Source: Actinophytocola sp963825445
Lineage (GTDB): Bacteria > Actinomycetota > Actinomycetes > Mycobacteriales > Pseudonocardiaceae
Direction of reading: 5' to 3'
NCBI GenBank assembly: GCA_963825445.1
Contig: CAWGTM010000020.1
Location: 744,001 to 808,000 of the forward strand
Length of the DNA stretch: 64,000 nucleotides
The notes under the pieces are model-generated. The model did no database searches. It was given only the letters and a program-made list of their open reading frames with translations, and was not told where the DNA came from. The position numbers were made by a program, and so were the translations under genes. Of this stretch, positions 35,631-44,585 are shown in pieces (the stretch's first letter is position 1; each line of letters opens with the position of its first letter).

Positions 35631-36506
35631 TCAGCGGCGGACCGGTTGCGCGCCCACGCGGCCGACCGCGAGAGCGCCCAACCGCACCCCCGCTTCCAGT
35701 CGGTCGGTGACCGGTTCGCCGGCCAGCAGCGCCGCGAGCAGGCCGGCGTCGAAGGCGTCGCCCGCGCCCGTTGAGTCCACGCAGTCGCCCGGGGCCGCGG
35801 GGACCGACGTGATGCCCTCCGAATCCACCCACGTCGCGCCGGTCGGGCCCGTGGTGACGGCCACCGCGCCGACGTGGTCCAGCAGCTTCGCGGCGGTGGC
35901 CGGGTCGCGGACGCCGGTCAGGGCTTCCAGTTCGTCCAGGTTCGGGAGCAGCAGGTCGACCCCGGAGACCAGGGCGAGGAACTCCGCGGGATCGGTGATC
36001 AGTGCGGCCGCCTGCGGGTCCACCGACGTCGTCAGGCCTGCCGACCGCGCGGCGGCCAGCATCGCCGAGCCCGCCGCGCGGGAGCCCTCGTCCAGCAGGA
36101 CGTAGCCCGACAGGTGCAGGTGGTCGGCGTCCGCCAGCAGCGCCGGGTCGAGGTCGCCAGGCCGCAGGTGGGAGCTGGCACCGCGGTCGGCGAGCATGCT
36201 GCGCTGCCCGTCGGCGTCGACCAGGACCACGACGGCGCAGGTCGACGCCTCGGTGTCAATTGTGAATGCACACCGCACCCCGGCAGTGGTTAGCTCCTCC
36301 CGTGCCTGCCGACCCGCCATGTCATCGCCCACCCGCGTCACCAGCACCGCCTCGACGCCGCGGTACGCGAGCCACGCCGCCGTGTTCGCTCCTGCCCCGC
36401 CCGTCGTGAGCGTGATACCGCCTGTGGCATCCCCGCCGTGCGGCACCGCACCGGCATGAGTGGCGACCACGTCGACCGCCGCGTCACCGACCACCAGGAT
36501 GTTCAT
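35631..36506 (-). CDS. PfkB-family sugar/nucleoside kinase
   Basis: 291 residues of the ribokinase fold. GGAGANTAAWLAYRG is N-terminal; the second PfkB signature DSTGAGDAFDAGLLAAL (~247-263) contains the catalytic Asp. Proximity to psuG (3 kb away, same strand) suggests pseudouridine kinase (PsuK), its usual partner, but ribokinase or adenosine kinase activity cannot be excluded. Only 36 bp separate its start from the divergent ABC operon. Confidence 0.85.
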   Translation of the reverse strand: MNILVVGDAAVDVVATHAGAVPHGGDATGGITLTTGGAGANTAAWLAYRGVEAVLVTRVGDDMAGRQAREELTTAGVRCAFTIDTEASTCAVVVLVDADGQRSMLADRGASSHLRPGDLDPALLADADHLHLSGYVLLDEGSRAAGSAMLAAARSAGLTTSVDPQAAALITDPAEFLALVSGVDLLLPNLDELEALTGVRDPATAAKLLDHVGAVAVTTGPTGATWVDSEGITSVPAAPGDCVDSTGAGDAFDAGLLAALLAGEPVTDRLEAGVRLGALAVGRVGAQPVRR

Positions 36507-36542
36507 GAAACGGGGAGGCTAGCCGCACCCACTCCAAGACTG

Positions 36543-37319
36543 GTGGTGGCCCTGGCCGGCGCCGGGTTCCGGCGCCACGCGACCTACCGGCAGGCCACGT
36601 TCGCCGGCGCGTTCACCAACACCATCTTCGGGTTCATGCGCTGCTACATCCTGCTGTCGGTCACCGATTCGGCCGGGCGGGCGGCCGGCTACGACAGCGC
36701 CCAGCTCGTCACGTTCGTGTGGGTGGCGCAGGGCCTGCTGGCGGTCGTCAACTACTGGGGCACGCTCGACCTGGCGGAGAAGGTCCGCTCGGGCGACGTG
36801 GTGGCCGAGCTGCTGCGCCCGGTCGACCTGATGACCAACTACCTGGCCACCGACCTCGGGCGGGCCGCCTACGCGGCGCTCACCAGGTTCGTGGTGCCCG
36901 TGGCGGTCGGCCTGCTGGTGTTCGACTTCTACCTGCCCGAACGCCCGCAGACCTACGCGTGGTTCGTCGTGTCGACGCTGCTGTCCGTGCTGGTGTGTGC
37001 CACCTGCCTGTACGTGATCGCGCTGACCGCGTTCTGGCTGCTGGACCTGCGCGGCGTGACCATGATGTGGATGTTCGCGGCCGGCGCGGGCAGCGGGCTG
37101 TACTTCCCGCTGCCGTTCCTGCCCGGTTGGGTCGAGACCGTGCTGTGGCTGACCACCCCGTTCCCGGCACTCATGCAGGCGCCGCTGGACGTGCTCGTGG
37201 AACGCGGGTCGGCCGCGGCGCTCATCGGCGGTCAGCTGGCGTGGCTGGTGGTGGTGTTCACGGTGGCCCGGCTCGTGCAGCGCCGGGCGCTGAAGCGGCT
37301 GGTGATCCAGGGTGGCTAG
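36543..37319 (+). CDS. ABC-2 type permease, first subunit
   Basis: 258-residue integral membrane protein with six hydrophobic helices, of the ABC-2 exporter class (pfam06182-like: VRSGDVVAELLRPVDLM after helix 2, FPLPFLPGWV before helix 6). GTG 36543 is a best guess without a clear ribosome site, so it may be leaderless. The following permease overlaps by 8 bp. The three-gene set would form an exporter of unknown substrate. Confidence 0.82.
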   Translation: MVALAGAGFRRHATYRQATFAGAFTNTIFGFMRCYILLSVTDSAGRAAGYDSAQLVTFVWVAQGLLAVVNYWGTLDLAEKVRSGDVVAELLRPVDLMTNYLATDLGRAAYAALTRFVVPVAVGLLVFDFYLPERPQTYAWFVVSTLLSVLVCATCLYVIALTAFWLLDLRGVTMMWMFAAGAGSGLYFPLPFLPGWVETVLWLTTPFPALMQAPLDVLVERGSAAALIGGQLAWLVVVFTVARLVQRRALKRLVIQGG

Positions 37320-38106
37320 CGCCTACCTGCGGCTCACGGCCGCACAGGTCCGCAGCCAGACGCAGTACCGGGCGTCGTTCGTCATGGACCTGGTCGGCAG
37401 CACGATCCTCACCATGCTCGACCTGGCGTCGGTGTTCGTGGTGTTCAGCGTGTCCGGGAACCTCGGCGGGTTCGGCGGCCTCGAGGTGTTGCTCATGGTG
37501 GGCATCTCGGCGCTGGCGTTCCCGCTGGCCGATCTGGTGGTGGGCAACGTCGAGCGGCTGCGCCACTATGTGCGGACCGGGCTGTTCGACGCCGTGCTGG
37601 CGCGCCCGTTGTCCGCGCTCGGACAGTTGCTGGCCATGGACTTCGCGCCGAGGCGGATCGGACGGGCGGTGCTGGGGCTCGCGCTGTATGTGGTGGCGTT
37701 GTCCGTGGCGCCGGTGGTGTGGACACCGTGGACGGCGCTGCTCGTCGTGGTGGCACCGCTCGCGGGGGCCGTGTTCTTCGGCGCGATCTTCGTGGCGGGC
37801 GCGACCGTGGCGTTCTGGTGGATCGAGTCCGGTGAGATCGCGAACGCGTTCACCTACGGCGGCCGCGACTTCACGTCCTACCCGGCGACCGTGTTCGGCG
37901 GGCTGTTCCGCCGGATCTTCGCGTTCGGGCTCGGTTTCGCGTTCGTGTCCTACCTGCCGGCGCTGGCGTTGCTCGACCAGTCCGACCCGCTCGGGGTGCC
38001 GGACTGGCTGCGTTGGTGCTCCCCGCTCGTCGCCGCTCTCGCCGCCGGGCTCGCCGCGTTGTTCTGGCGTACGGGCATCCGTCACTACCGGAGTACGGGG
38101 TCATGA
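37312..38106 (+). CDS. ABC-2 type permease, second subunit
   Basis: 264-residue paralogue of the preceding permease with six membrane helices and the matching cytoplasmic segment VRTGLFDAVLARPLSALGQL. GTG 37312 overlaps the upstream gene; its stop overlaps the ATPase start (ATGA). The two permeases probably heterodimerise. Confidence 0.85.
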   Translation: MASAYLRLTAAQVRSQTQYRASFVMDLVGSTILTMLDLASVFVVFSVSGNLGGFGGLEVLLMVGISALAFPLADLVVGNVERLRHYVRTGLFDAVLARPLSALGQLLAMDFAPRRIGRAVLGLALYVVALSVAPVVWTPWTALLVVVAPLAGAVFFGAIFVAGATVAFWWIESGEIANAFTYGGRDFTSYPATVFGGLFRRIFAFGLGFAFVSYLPALALLDQSDPLGVPDWLRWCSPLVAALAAGLAALFWRTGIRHYRSTGS

Positions 38107-39065
38107 TCATCTCAACATCGGGACTGCGTAAGGACTTCACCGTGCGGCGCAAGGTCGGTCGCCTGCGTCGCGAGAAGCGTGTGGTGTCCGCTGTGGACGG
38201 TGTGGACCTGTCGGTGGCCGAGGGAGAGCTGCTCGGCTACCTCGGTCCGAACGGCGCCGGCAAGTCGACCACGCTGAAGATGCTGACGGGTGTGCTGACG
38301 CCGAGTGGCGGCGAGCTGTCGGTGTGCGGGCTCACACCCGTGCCGCAGCGCACGTCGCTCGCCCGGCGGATCGGCGTGGTGTTCGGGCAGCGTTCGCAGC
38401 TGTGGTGGGACCTGCCGCTGGCGGAGTCATTTTCCTTGCTGCGCCACATCTATCGGGTGCCGGCGAGCGACCACGCGGCGCGGCTTCGGCGGTGTCGGTC
38501 CCTTTTGGACCTCGACGAGTTCCTGGACACGCCGGTGCGGCAGCTCTCGCTGGGGCAACGGATGCGGGGCGAGCTGACGGCCGCGCTGTTGCACGGCCCG
38601 AAGGTGCTGTTCCTCGACGAGCCGACCATCGGGTTGGACGTGCTGAGCAAGCAGGCGGTGCGCGGGTTCCTGGGCGAGCTGGGCGCGCGCGGCGACACGA
38701 CGATCGTGTTGACCACGCACGATCTGGCGGACATCGAGAAGCTGTGCCGGCGGCTCGTGGTGATCGACCACGGTCGCGTGGTGCACGACGGCAGCCTCGA
38801 GGAACTGCACACGCGGTACTCCTCGAAGCGCCGGATCGTGGTGGACCTGGACGCGGCGTGGCCTCCGGGCACCGTGGTGCCGGGCGCGACGGTGGAACGC
38901 GTGGAGGCCGAGGGTCTGCGGGTCACGCTGTCCCTGGACGGCGCGACGGCCGGGGACGTGGTGGCGCGGCTGGCGCGGTTGGTGCCGTTGCGGGACCTTT
39001 CGGTGCAGGAACCGGAGATCGAGGACGTGATCGCCCGCCTGTACGGGGCGCCTCGGCCCGCGTAA
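38103..39065 (+). CDS. ABC-2 exporter ATP-binding protein
   Basis: 320-residue ATPase: Walker A GPNGAGKST, Q-loop VFGQRSQLWW, signature LSLGQRMRGEL, Walker B VLFLDEPTIGLD and H-loop TTHD, with a ~70-residue C-terminal extension. The LSLGQ signature and QRSQLWWDLP loop are typical of the ABC-2 exporter subgroup that pairs with these permeases. ATG 38103 overlaps the preceding stop. Confidence 0.92.
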   Translation: MIISTSGLRKDFTVRRKVGRLRREKRVVSAVDGVDLSVAEGELLGYLGPNGAGKSTTLKMLTGVLTPSGGELSVCGLTPVPQRTSLARRIGVVFGQRSQLWWDLPLAESFSLLRHIYRVPASDHAARLRRCRSLLDLDEFLDTPVRQLSLGQRMRGELTAALLHGPKVLFLDEPTIGLDVLSKQAVRGFLGELGARGDTTIVLTTHDLADIEKLCRRLVVIDHGRVVHDGSLEELHTRYSSKRRIVVDLDAAWPPGTVVPGATVERVEAEGLRVTLSLDGATAGDVVARLARLVPLRDLSVQEPEIEDVIARLYGAPRPA

Positions 39066-39382
39066 CGGTTGCGGGCGCGCGGCGCTTTGACCCGCGTAGC
39101 GACTCCGGGGGGCGCCGTTGAAGGTGGTTGTAGCTGGTGAGGCGTGGTCCGCGCAGGACTGTTCGACGTGGCTGCCACTGCTCATCCGGAGGTGCCGTCA
39201 GGTCGCGGTGACGTCTGAGGTCGCACCGATCTCTGCGTTCCGTCCGGGAACCGCGATCTCGGGTGCGGGAACCGCGAACTCGCGGGCTGAGGAGGCGGAC
39301 CCAACCGCGCATCCCGCACAAACCGACTTTGACGGAACCCCTGTGCGCCTCCGGCCCCCGGAATCCAGCGTACCGGGGCGGT

Positions 39383-39477
39383 CCGACAGTTCCGGCTCGC
39401 GGAGATCCACATCGGCTGAGTTGTCCACAGCCGGCGGCTTGTCCACAGGTGGGCTTTCCGCGCGCCGGAACTGTCGG
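39383..39477. repeat. Inverted pair of CACCGACAGTTCCGG words around DnaA-like boxes
   Basis: CCGACAGTTCCGG at 39383-39395 and its exact reverse complement CCGGAACTGTCGG at 39465-39477 face each other. Between them TTGTCCACA occurs twice (39421-39429, 39439-39447). The surrounding 39066-39559 gap has no gene. Confidence 0.75.
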
Positions 39478-39559
39478 TGGGTTGCGGTAATGTTGATGTT
39501 GAGGGGCGGCCCCGCGCGCGTGCGCGAGAGGGGCTGGTTGGGGTTGTGTGGGGGCTCGG

Positions 39560-40483
39560 TCAGCTGGTGGTGAGGGCTACCGCTACCTCGGCCGCCAGGG
39601 CCACGTTCGCCAGTACCAGGGCCTCGTTCGCGTCCAGGCTCGCGCCGGCGCTTCCCGTGTGGAAGTGCTCCAGCAGCACGGGGGTCACGTCGCCGCCGCG
39701 CACGTCGCTCTCCGCCACCAGGGTCATGCCCTCGGACAGCAGGCGGTCGTGCAGTTGCTGGTCCAGTTCGTGCTCCACGGGGACCGGGTTGGCCAGCAGG
39801 ACACCGGAGCCGGGGCCGCGCTGTCGGTGGGCGGCGATCACGGCCGCCGCCTCCGCGGGCGTGTCCACCCGCCACGGCACGGCGAACCGCGACTCGCGCC
39901 GGTAGAACGCCGGGAAGGTGTCGGTGCGGTAGCCGAGCACCGGCACCGAACGGGTCTCCAGGACCTCGATGGTGGCGGCGATGTCGAGCACCGACTTGAC
40001 GCCGGAGCACACGAGCACGATGGGGGTGGCGGCCAGGACATCCAGGTCGGCGGACACGTCCCACGACGCGGTCTCGCCGGGTGGCGGCAGGTGCACCCCG
40101 CCGAGCCCGCCGGTCCCGAACACGCCGATGCCGGCCGCGTGGGCGATCACCGACGTGCTCGCGATGGTGGTGGCGCCGTCGCGGCCGAGGGCGATCGCCG
40201 GGCCGAGGTCACGGGCGGAGAGCTTCGCCAGGTCGGCTTCGGGGTCACACACCCGGTCGAGTTCGGCCGAGGACAGCCCGACCCGCAGCTGTCCGCCGAG
40301 CACGGCGATCGTGGCGGGCACGGCACCCGCGGTCCGCACCGCCTCCTCGACGGCCGTCGCCACCTTGCGGTTGCGGCCCGCCGGCAGCCCGTGCGCCAGG
40401 ATCGTGCTCTCCAGCGCCACCACGGCCTCGCCGGCGGCCAGTGCGGCCGTGACCTCCTCGGAAACCCGCATCGGTTCGCTCAT
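39560..40483 (-). CDS. psuG: Pseudouridine-5'-phosphate glycosidase
   Basis: 307-residue enzyme splitting pseudouridine 5'-phosphate into uracil and ribose 5-phosphate. Visible: VALESTILAHGLP (N-terminal catalytic Glu), GRDGATTIASTSVIAHAAGI (active-site loop), FGTGGLGGVH and CSGVKSVLDI. ATG 40483 follows GAGGAAGTG and overlaps by one base the stop of a decayed M48-like frame (TGATG), so it may once have been coupled to it. A probable kinase partner is at 35631. Confidence 0.93.
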   Translation of the reverse strand: MSEPMRVSEEVTAALAAGEAVVALESTILAHGLPAGRNRKVATAVEEAVRTAGAVPATIAVLGGQLRVGLSSAELDRVCDPEADLAKLSARDLGPAIALGRDGATTIASTSVIAHAAGIGVFGTGGLGGVHLPPPGETASWDVSADLDVLAATPIVLVCSGVKSVLDIAATIEVLETRSVPVLGYRTDTFPAFYRRESRFAVPWRVDTPAEAAAVIAAHRQRGPGSGVLLANPVPVEHELDQQLHDRLLSEGMTLVAESDVRGGDVTPVLLEHFHTGSAGASLDANEALVLANVALAAEVAVALTTS

Positions 40484-40820
40484 CACTTCCTCGTGTCCGG
40501 CCCCAGCGGTGGCGGGGGACAGTGCGGCATCGCACAGACGGTGCGCAGCAACTCGATCTCCGGCACCGCCAGGACGCCATCGTGGCCCAGCATCGAGACA
40601 ATACCCGCGACCAACGGCTGTTTGTCCCGGCCGGAGAGTCCGGCGAGCACCGGCCAGACCTCGTCGAGAGCGGTGACGCCCCCGCCGTTCAGCGCTGCTA
40701 TGAGGGTGGCGCGCTCGCGCTCGGCTCCGGCCAGCGGGGGCGGGTGGGCGCGGGCTCCACCGGGCCGCGCAGCGGCGGGAACGCCAGTTCGGCCAGGGGA
40801 GCCGCGGCATGGGGTGGAGG
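40483..40820 (-). pseudogene. Decayed partial copy of the M48 peptidase 3' end
   Basis: The minus-strand frame ending at TGA 40483-40485 reads ALDEVWPVLAGL ... IGHDGVL-like MLGHDGVLAVPEIELLRT then VCAMPHCPPPPL. This parallels the C-terminus of the adjacent M48 gene (ALEELWPALDGL, VIGHDGVLTVSEIEVLRT, VCAILHCPLPPL). Upstream, APLAELAFPPLRG matches LPLAELAFPVLRR of the same protein, but a frame change and a ~150-residue deletion separate the two blocks. The copy is well diverged, so the duplication is old. Confidence 0.7.
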
Positions 40821-40859
40821 TCGTCGAGATCCTCCGCCTCGCTCACGCTCGAAGAACCC

Positions 40860-42800
40860 TCACAAGGGCGTTTCGCGCGCGACCTGTTCCGGTCGGGTCT
40901 CCGCGAGCGGCGGCAGCGGGCAGTGCAGGATCGCGCACACCGTCCGCAGCACCTCGATCTCCGACACCGTCAGCACCCCGTCGTGGCCGATCACCGTGAC
41001 CATGGCCGACACGAGGAACTGCTTCTCCGGCCCGTCGAGCCCGTCGAGCGCCGGCCACAGCTCCTCGAGCGCCACCGCGCCCTGGGCGGGCGGGTGGAAC
41101 GGGAGGTCCATTCCGGGCAGCACCACGGCGAGCCCTGCCTGGTACGCGGCCGTGGCGGCCTCGATCCCCGTGACGCCCGAGTGGCCGTACCTGGCGAGCA
41201 ACGCGAGCAGCGTGGCGATCGCCTGGTTCGTCTCCTCGGGCGGGCGCCGCCCGCCCCACGGCGACGTGCGGTTCATCGACTCGTACAGCTCGCGGTGCAG
41301 GAGCCGGGACAGGCAGTACTCGAACACCTCGACGCGGTGGTCGGCCTGGATGACCGCGTGGAGCCCGGCCAGCACCGCCTCCTGCTCGGGCCGTGGACGC
41401 CGCCGCAGCACGGGGAACGCCAGCTCCGCCAGCGGTAGCCGCAGCACCGGATGCAGGGTCGCGGTGATCGCGGCGTCGTCGCGCACCGCCGTGGCGAACG
41501 CCGGGCCGAACCGGGTGGACAGCACGTCCAGCTGCTGGGTGCGGGCCCCGGGATCGTTCGACAGCACCAGCCCGAAGACCAGTTGCAGCACGGTGTGCGG
41601 ATCGCGGGCTCGGTCGAGCAGCATGGCCGGGATGGCCTCGATGATGGCGCCGGCGCGCTGGTGTGCGGGCGAGGCCGGCACGAACTCGGCGCCGATCGCG
41701 TCGACCACCTCGGCCGGGCGCAATGACATGGCAGCCTGCGGCGGCGGCAGCTGCCCGGTCCGCGGGGCCAGCCCCAGATGCTTGTCCTCCAGCAGACCCG
41801 ACGGCGGGTGGGCGGCCCACCGGTCGCGCAGCGCGGCCAGCTCGGCGGGGTCGAACGTGGGGTCGAGCGTCCTGATCCGCTGCTCGAGCGGCGGGTGGGT
41901 GGCGAACAGTTTGCTGAACGAGAAGCCCTCGCCGAACAGCATGTGGCTGACGTCCTCGGTGCGGTCGTTCGTCACCTTCGACCCGGCGTCCAGCCCGCCG
42001 ATCTTCTTCAGCGCACCGGTCAGGCCGGCCGTCTGTCGGGTGTACTGCACGGCCGACGCGTCGGCCAGGTACTCGCGCTGCCGCGACACGGCCGCCTTGA
42101 TCATGCGGCCGACCACCACCCCGATGTAGCCGAGGATGATCAGCGCGATGCCGATGATGGGCAGCGGGTTGCGGCCACGCACATGCAGCATCAGCCTGCC
42201 GATGATGCTGAGCACGAGAATCCCGGACAGCACGCCCATCAGCCGGATGTTCAAGCGCATGTCGCCGTTGACCACATGGCTGAACTCGTGGGCGATCACG
42301 CCCTGCAACTCGTCGCGGTTGAGGCGCTCGAGGGTGCCGTGGGTGACGGCGATCGCCGCGTCGGCCGGGGTGAACCCGGCGGCGAACGCGTTGATGCCGT
42401 TCTCGTCCGGCAGCACGTAGACCTCGGGCACGGGCGTGCCCGACGCGATGGCCATCTCCTCCACCACGTTGCGCAGCCTGCGCAGCCGCGGGTCGGGGGT
42501 GTTCTCCGGCACGAGCATGCCGCCGAGCGACTGGGCGACCTTGCCCCCGCCCCCGCTGCGCAGCATGAACGTGCGCACCACGGAGGTGAGCGCGATCGCC
42601 ACGATCATGCCGCCGCTGACCCACAGCAGGGCAGGCCACAGGATCGAACCGGGCACGCCGCCGCCGTCGGTGAGCCACAGGAACAGCAGGACCACGAGCA
42701 GGTCGACCACGGCCACCAACGCGATGACCGCGAGGACGAACAGGATCACCAGCCGCCGCGACAGCTTGCGGACGTCCTGCTGGCGCTGGAAGAAGTTCAT
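40860..42800 (-). CDS. M48 (HtpX-like) membrane metalloprotease
   Basis: 646 residues. Two N-terminal helices (~17-43, 53-73), zinc motif HEFSH (171-175), two further helices (~188-207, 213-230), and third zinc ligand in REYLADASAVQYT. A ~330-residue C-terminal extension of unknown fold follows, ending in a TerB-like-sized helical region. HtpX-type proteases act in membrane protein quality control. The start overlaps the lemA stop by 4 bp, so the two are coupled. Confidence 0.88.
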   Translation of the reverse strand: MNFFQRQQDVRKLSRRLVILFVLAVIALVAVVDLLVVLLFLWLTDGGGVPGSILWPALLWVSGGMIVAIALTSVVRTFMLRSGGGGKVAQSLGGMLVPENTPDPRLRRLRNVVEEMAIASGTPVPEVYVLPDENGINAFAAGFTPADAAIAVTHGTLERLNRDELQGVIAHEFSHVVNGDMRLNIRLMGVLSGILVLSIIGRLMLHVRGRNPLPIIGIALIILGYIGVVVGRMIKAAVSRQREYLADASAVQYTRQTAGLTGALKKIGGLDAGSKVTNDRTEDVSHMLFGEGFSFSKLFATHPPLEQRIRTLDPTFDPAELAALRDRWAAHPPSGLLEDKHLGLAPRTGQLPPPQAAMSLRPAEVVDAIGAEFVPASPAHQRAGAIIEAIPAMLLDRARDPHTVLQLVFGLVLSNDPGARTQQLDVLSTRFGPAFATAVRDDAAITATLHPVLRLPLAELAFPVLRRRPRPEQEAVLAGLHAVIQADHRVEVFEYCLSRLLHRELYESMNRTSPWGGRRPPEETNQAIATLLALLARYGHSGVTGIEAATAAYQAGLAVVLPGMDLPFHPPAQGAVALEELWPALDGLDGPEKQFLVSAMVTVIGHDGVLTVSEIEVLRTVCAILHCPLPPLAETRPEQVARETPL

Positions 42801-43399
42801 TCGTTGTGGTCCAACGAGATCTGTGGCGCGGCGCGCTTGGCCGGCTCGTCCAGCTCCAGGTACGCGGCGGGCCGGAACGAGAACATGTTCGAGACCAGGT
42901 TGGACGGGAACGTGTCGCGTTTGTTGCTGTAGACCATGATCGCGTCGTTGTAGGCCTGTCTGGCGAACGCCACCCGGTTCTCGGCGGAGGTGAGTTCCTC
43001 GGCCAGCTGCCGCATGTTCTGGTCGGCCTTCAGGTCGGGGTAGTTCTCGCCGATCATGAACATCTGGGCGAGGCTGCCGGTCAGCTGGTTCTCGGCGCCG
43101 GCCAGCATCGCCATGGCCTGGGGATCACCGGGCAGCCGTAGCGCCGCCGACTGCGCGGACACGGCCGCCGCCCGCGCGTCGACCACGGCCTTGAGCGTGG
43201 CCTGCTCGTGTCTCATGTAGGCCTTGACGGTCTCCACGAGGTTGGGGATCAGATCGTGGCGGCGCGAGAGCTGCACGTCGATCTGGGCGTACGCGTTCTG
43301 ATAGTTGTGCCTGGCCCGCACCAGGGCGTTGTACATGACCACGATCGACAGCGCGATCAGCACCACCACCGCGACGACCACCACGAGCACCCACACCAC
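42797..43399 (-). CDS. LemA family protein
   Basis: 200 residues: a strongly hydrophobic N-terminal helix (VWVLVVVVAVVVLIALSIVV), then a helical-bundle LemA domain (YQNAYAQIDVQLSRRHDLIP ... ENYPDLKAD). LemA proteins commonly accompany M48 or HtpX peptidases, as here (4-bp overlap); function uncertain. GTG 43399 follows GGGGAG. Confidence 0.9.
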   Translation of the reverse strand: MVWVLVVVVAVVVLIALSIVVMYNALVRARHNYQNAYAQIDVQLSRRHDLIPNLVETVKAYMRHEQATLKAVVDARAAAVSAQSAALRLPGDPQAMAMLAGAENQLTGSLAQMFMIGENYPDLKADQNMRQLAEELTSAENRVAFARQAYNDAIMVYSNKRDTFPSNLVSNMFSFRPAAYLELDEPAKRAAPQISLDHNE

Positions 43400-43446
43400 G
43401 GTCTTGCTCCCCTCCCCGGACGGACCGCGCAGAGCCTACGCAGGGC

Positions 43447-43461
43447 CACCGACAGTTCTGG
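43447..43461 (+). repeat. CACCGACAGTTCCGG-family word
   Basis: CACCGACAGTTCTGG lies in the 63-bp gap between the spo0M-like stop and the lemA start. Confidence 0.7.
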
Positions 43462-43462
43462 T

Positions 43463-44278
43463 TCAGTCGAAGATGCCCCGTGGCTTGGCCAGTTCGCGCA
43501 GCCATCCTTCGATCTGCTGTTCCCAGTTGGTGCGGCCGAGCGCGGCGTACTCCACGACGAACGAGCCGATCATCGACTGTCCACGCGCGCCGAGCCCGCC
43601 GCCCTTGAGCACCCGGACCTTCTTCGTCACGTCCAGCACCACCTGGACGTCGCGCGGGCGCGCGAGGAAGCTCACGGCCACCTCGTTGAACACCGACGCG
43701 AACGCCGGCGACGGCGCGAAGTTGATCTCCTGGAAGAACGGCAGCTGCTGGTCGACGCCGTCGACCCGGTTCTTCACCAGGTTGGCCGACCGGAACTGGA
43801 AGCCGATCCGGGTCATGGCGTCGAGGATGCGGTGCTGGGCGGGCACCGGCTCGATCGGGATGGCGTCGACGTCCTGCGGGTCCACCACCGTCTTCGCCAG
43901 GTTGAGGTTGGTCTGCAGACCCACGGCCATGCCCGTCAGGTACTTGCCGAACACCGTGGTGATGGGCGTCTCCCATGGCATCTGGACCTCGAACGGAACC
44001 TTGATCTGCGCCCCCGCGCGGACCAGTTCCCGGCCGGCCAGGTGCACGTTCTGGAACGGGAGATCGGTCACCTCGGGCTGGCCGCCCACGCCCGCCTCGC
44101 CGTGCTCGACCCTGGCCAACAACGTGACCGCCAGTGACTCGACCTCCTGGTCGACCTGGCCACCGACGAGCAGTACCTCGCCGCGCAGCGCGCCGCCGGG
44201 GCGCACGTGCTTATCGAGAATGCGGGCGTCGACCGTGGCGCCGCCCTGGCCGAAGCTGGCCATCACCTTCTGGAACAT
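43463..44278 (-). CDS. Spo0M-like sporulation-control protein
   Basis: 271-residue cytosolic arrestin-fold protein of the Spo0M family. It begins MFQKVMASFGQGGATVDARI; two beta-sandwich halves are seen, with LPFQNVHLAGRELVRAGAQI and MPWETPITT. In Bacillus it modulates sporulation and division; in actinomycetes the role is unclear. ATG 44278 gives the canonical start. It is divergent from DUF3039 by 58 bp. Confidence 0.88.
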   Translation of the reverse strand: MFQKVMASFGQGGATVDARILDKHVRPGGALRGEVLLVGGQVDQEVESLAVTLLARVEHGEAGVGGQPEVTDLPFQNVHLAGRELVRAGAQIKVPFEVQMPWETPITTVFGKYLTGMAVGLQTNLNLAKTVVDPQDVDAIPIEPVPAQHRILDAMTRIGFQFRSANLVKNRVDGVDQQLPFFQEINFAPSPAFASVFNEVAVSFLARPRDVQVVLDVTKKVRVLKGGGLGARGQSMIGSFVVEYAALGRTNWEQQIEGWLRELAKPRGIFD

Positions 44279-44336
44279 GGGCGCATAGTGCCAGCAGGTG
44301 GGGAGGTGCCGCGTCATTTCGGGCATCATTGACGCC

Positions 44337-44585
44337 GTGAGTACACAGACACTGCCAGAGGTCGACACCCGTCCGGAGGGTTCGGACACCACCGGTGACG
44401 ACACCCCGAAGATGTTCCACTACGTCCGCAAGGACAAGATCGCGGAGAGTGCCGTCACCGGTTCCGTGGTCGTGGCGCTGTGTGGGGAGGTCTTTCCCGT
44501 CACGCGCTCGCCCAAGCCCGGCTCGCCCGTGTGCCCCGAGTGCAAGCGGATCTTCGCGAACCTGCCCCCGGGCGGCGACGACTAG
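44337..44585 (+). CDS. DUF3039 zinc-ribbon-like protein
   Basis: 82 residues with FHYVRKDKIAESAVTGSVVVALCG and a CPECKRIF pair that with the earlier Cys could bind zinc. Conserved in actinobacteria next to YihY and a helicase gene; function unknown. GTG 44337 gives the usual short N-terminus. The TAG stop is shared in antiparallel overlap with the YihY gene (CTAG). Confidence 0.85.
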   Translation: MSTQTLPEVDTRPEGSDTTGDDTPKMFHYVRKDKIAESAVTGSVVVALCGEVFPVTRSPKPGSPVCPECKRIFANLPPGGDD

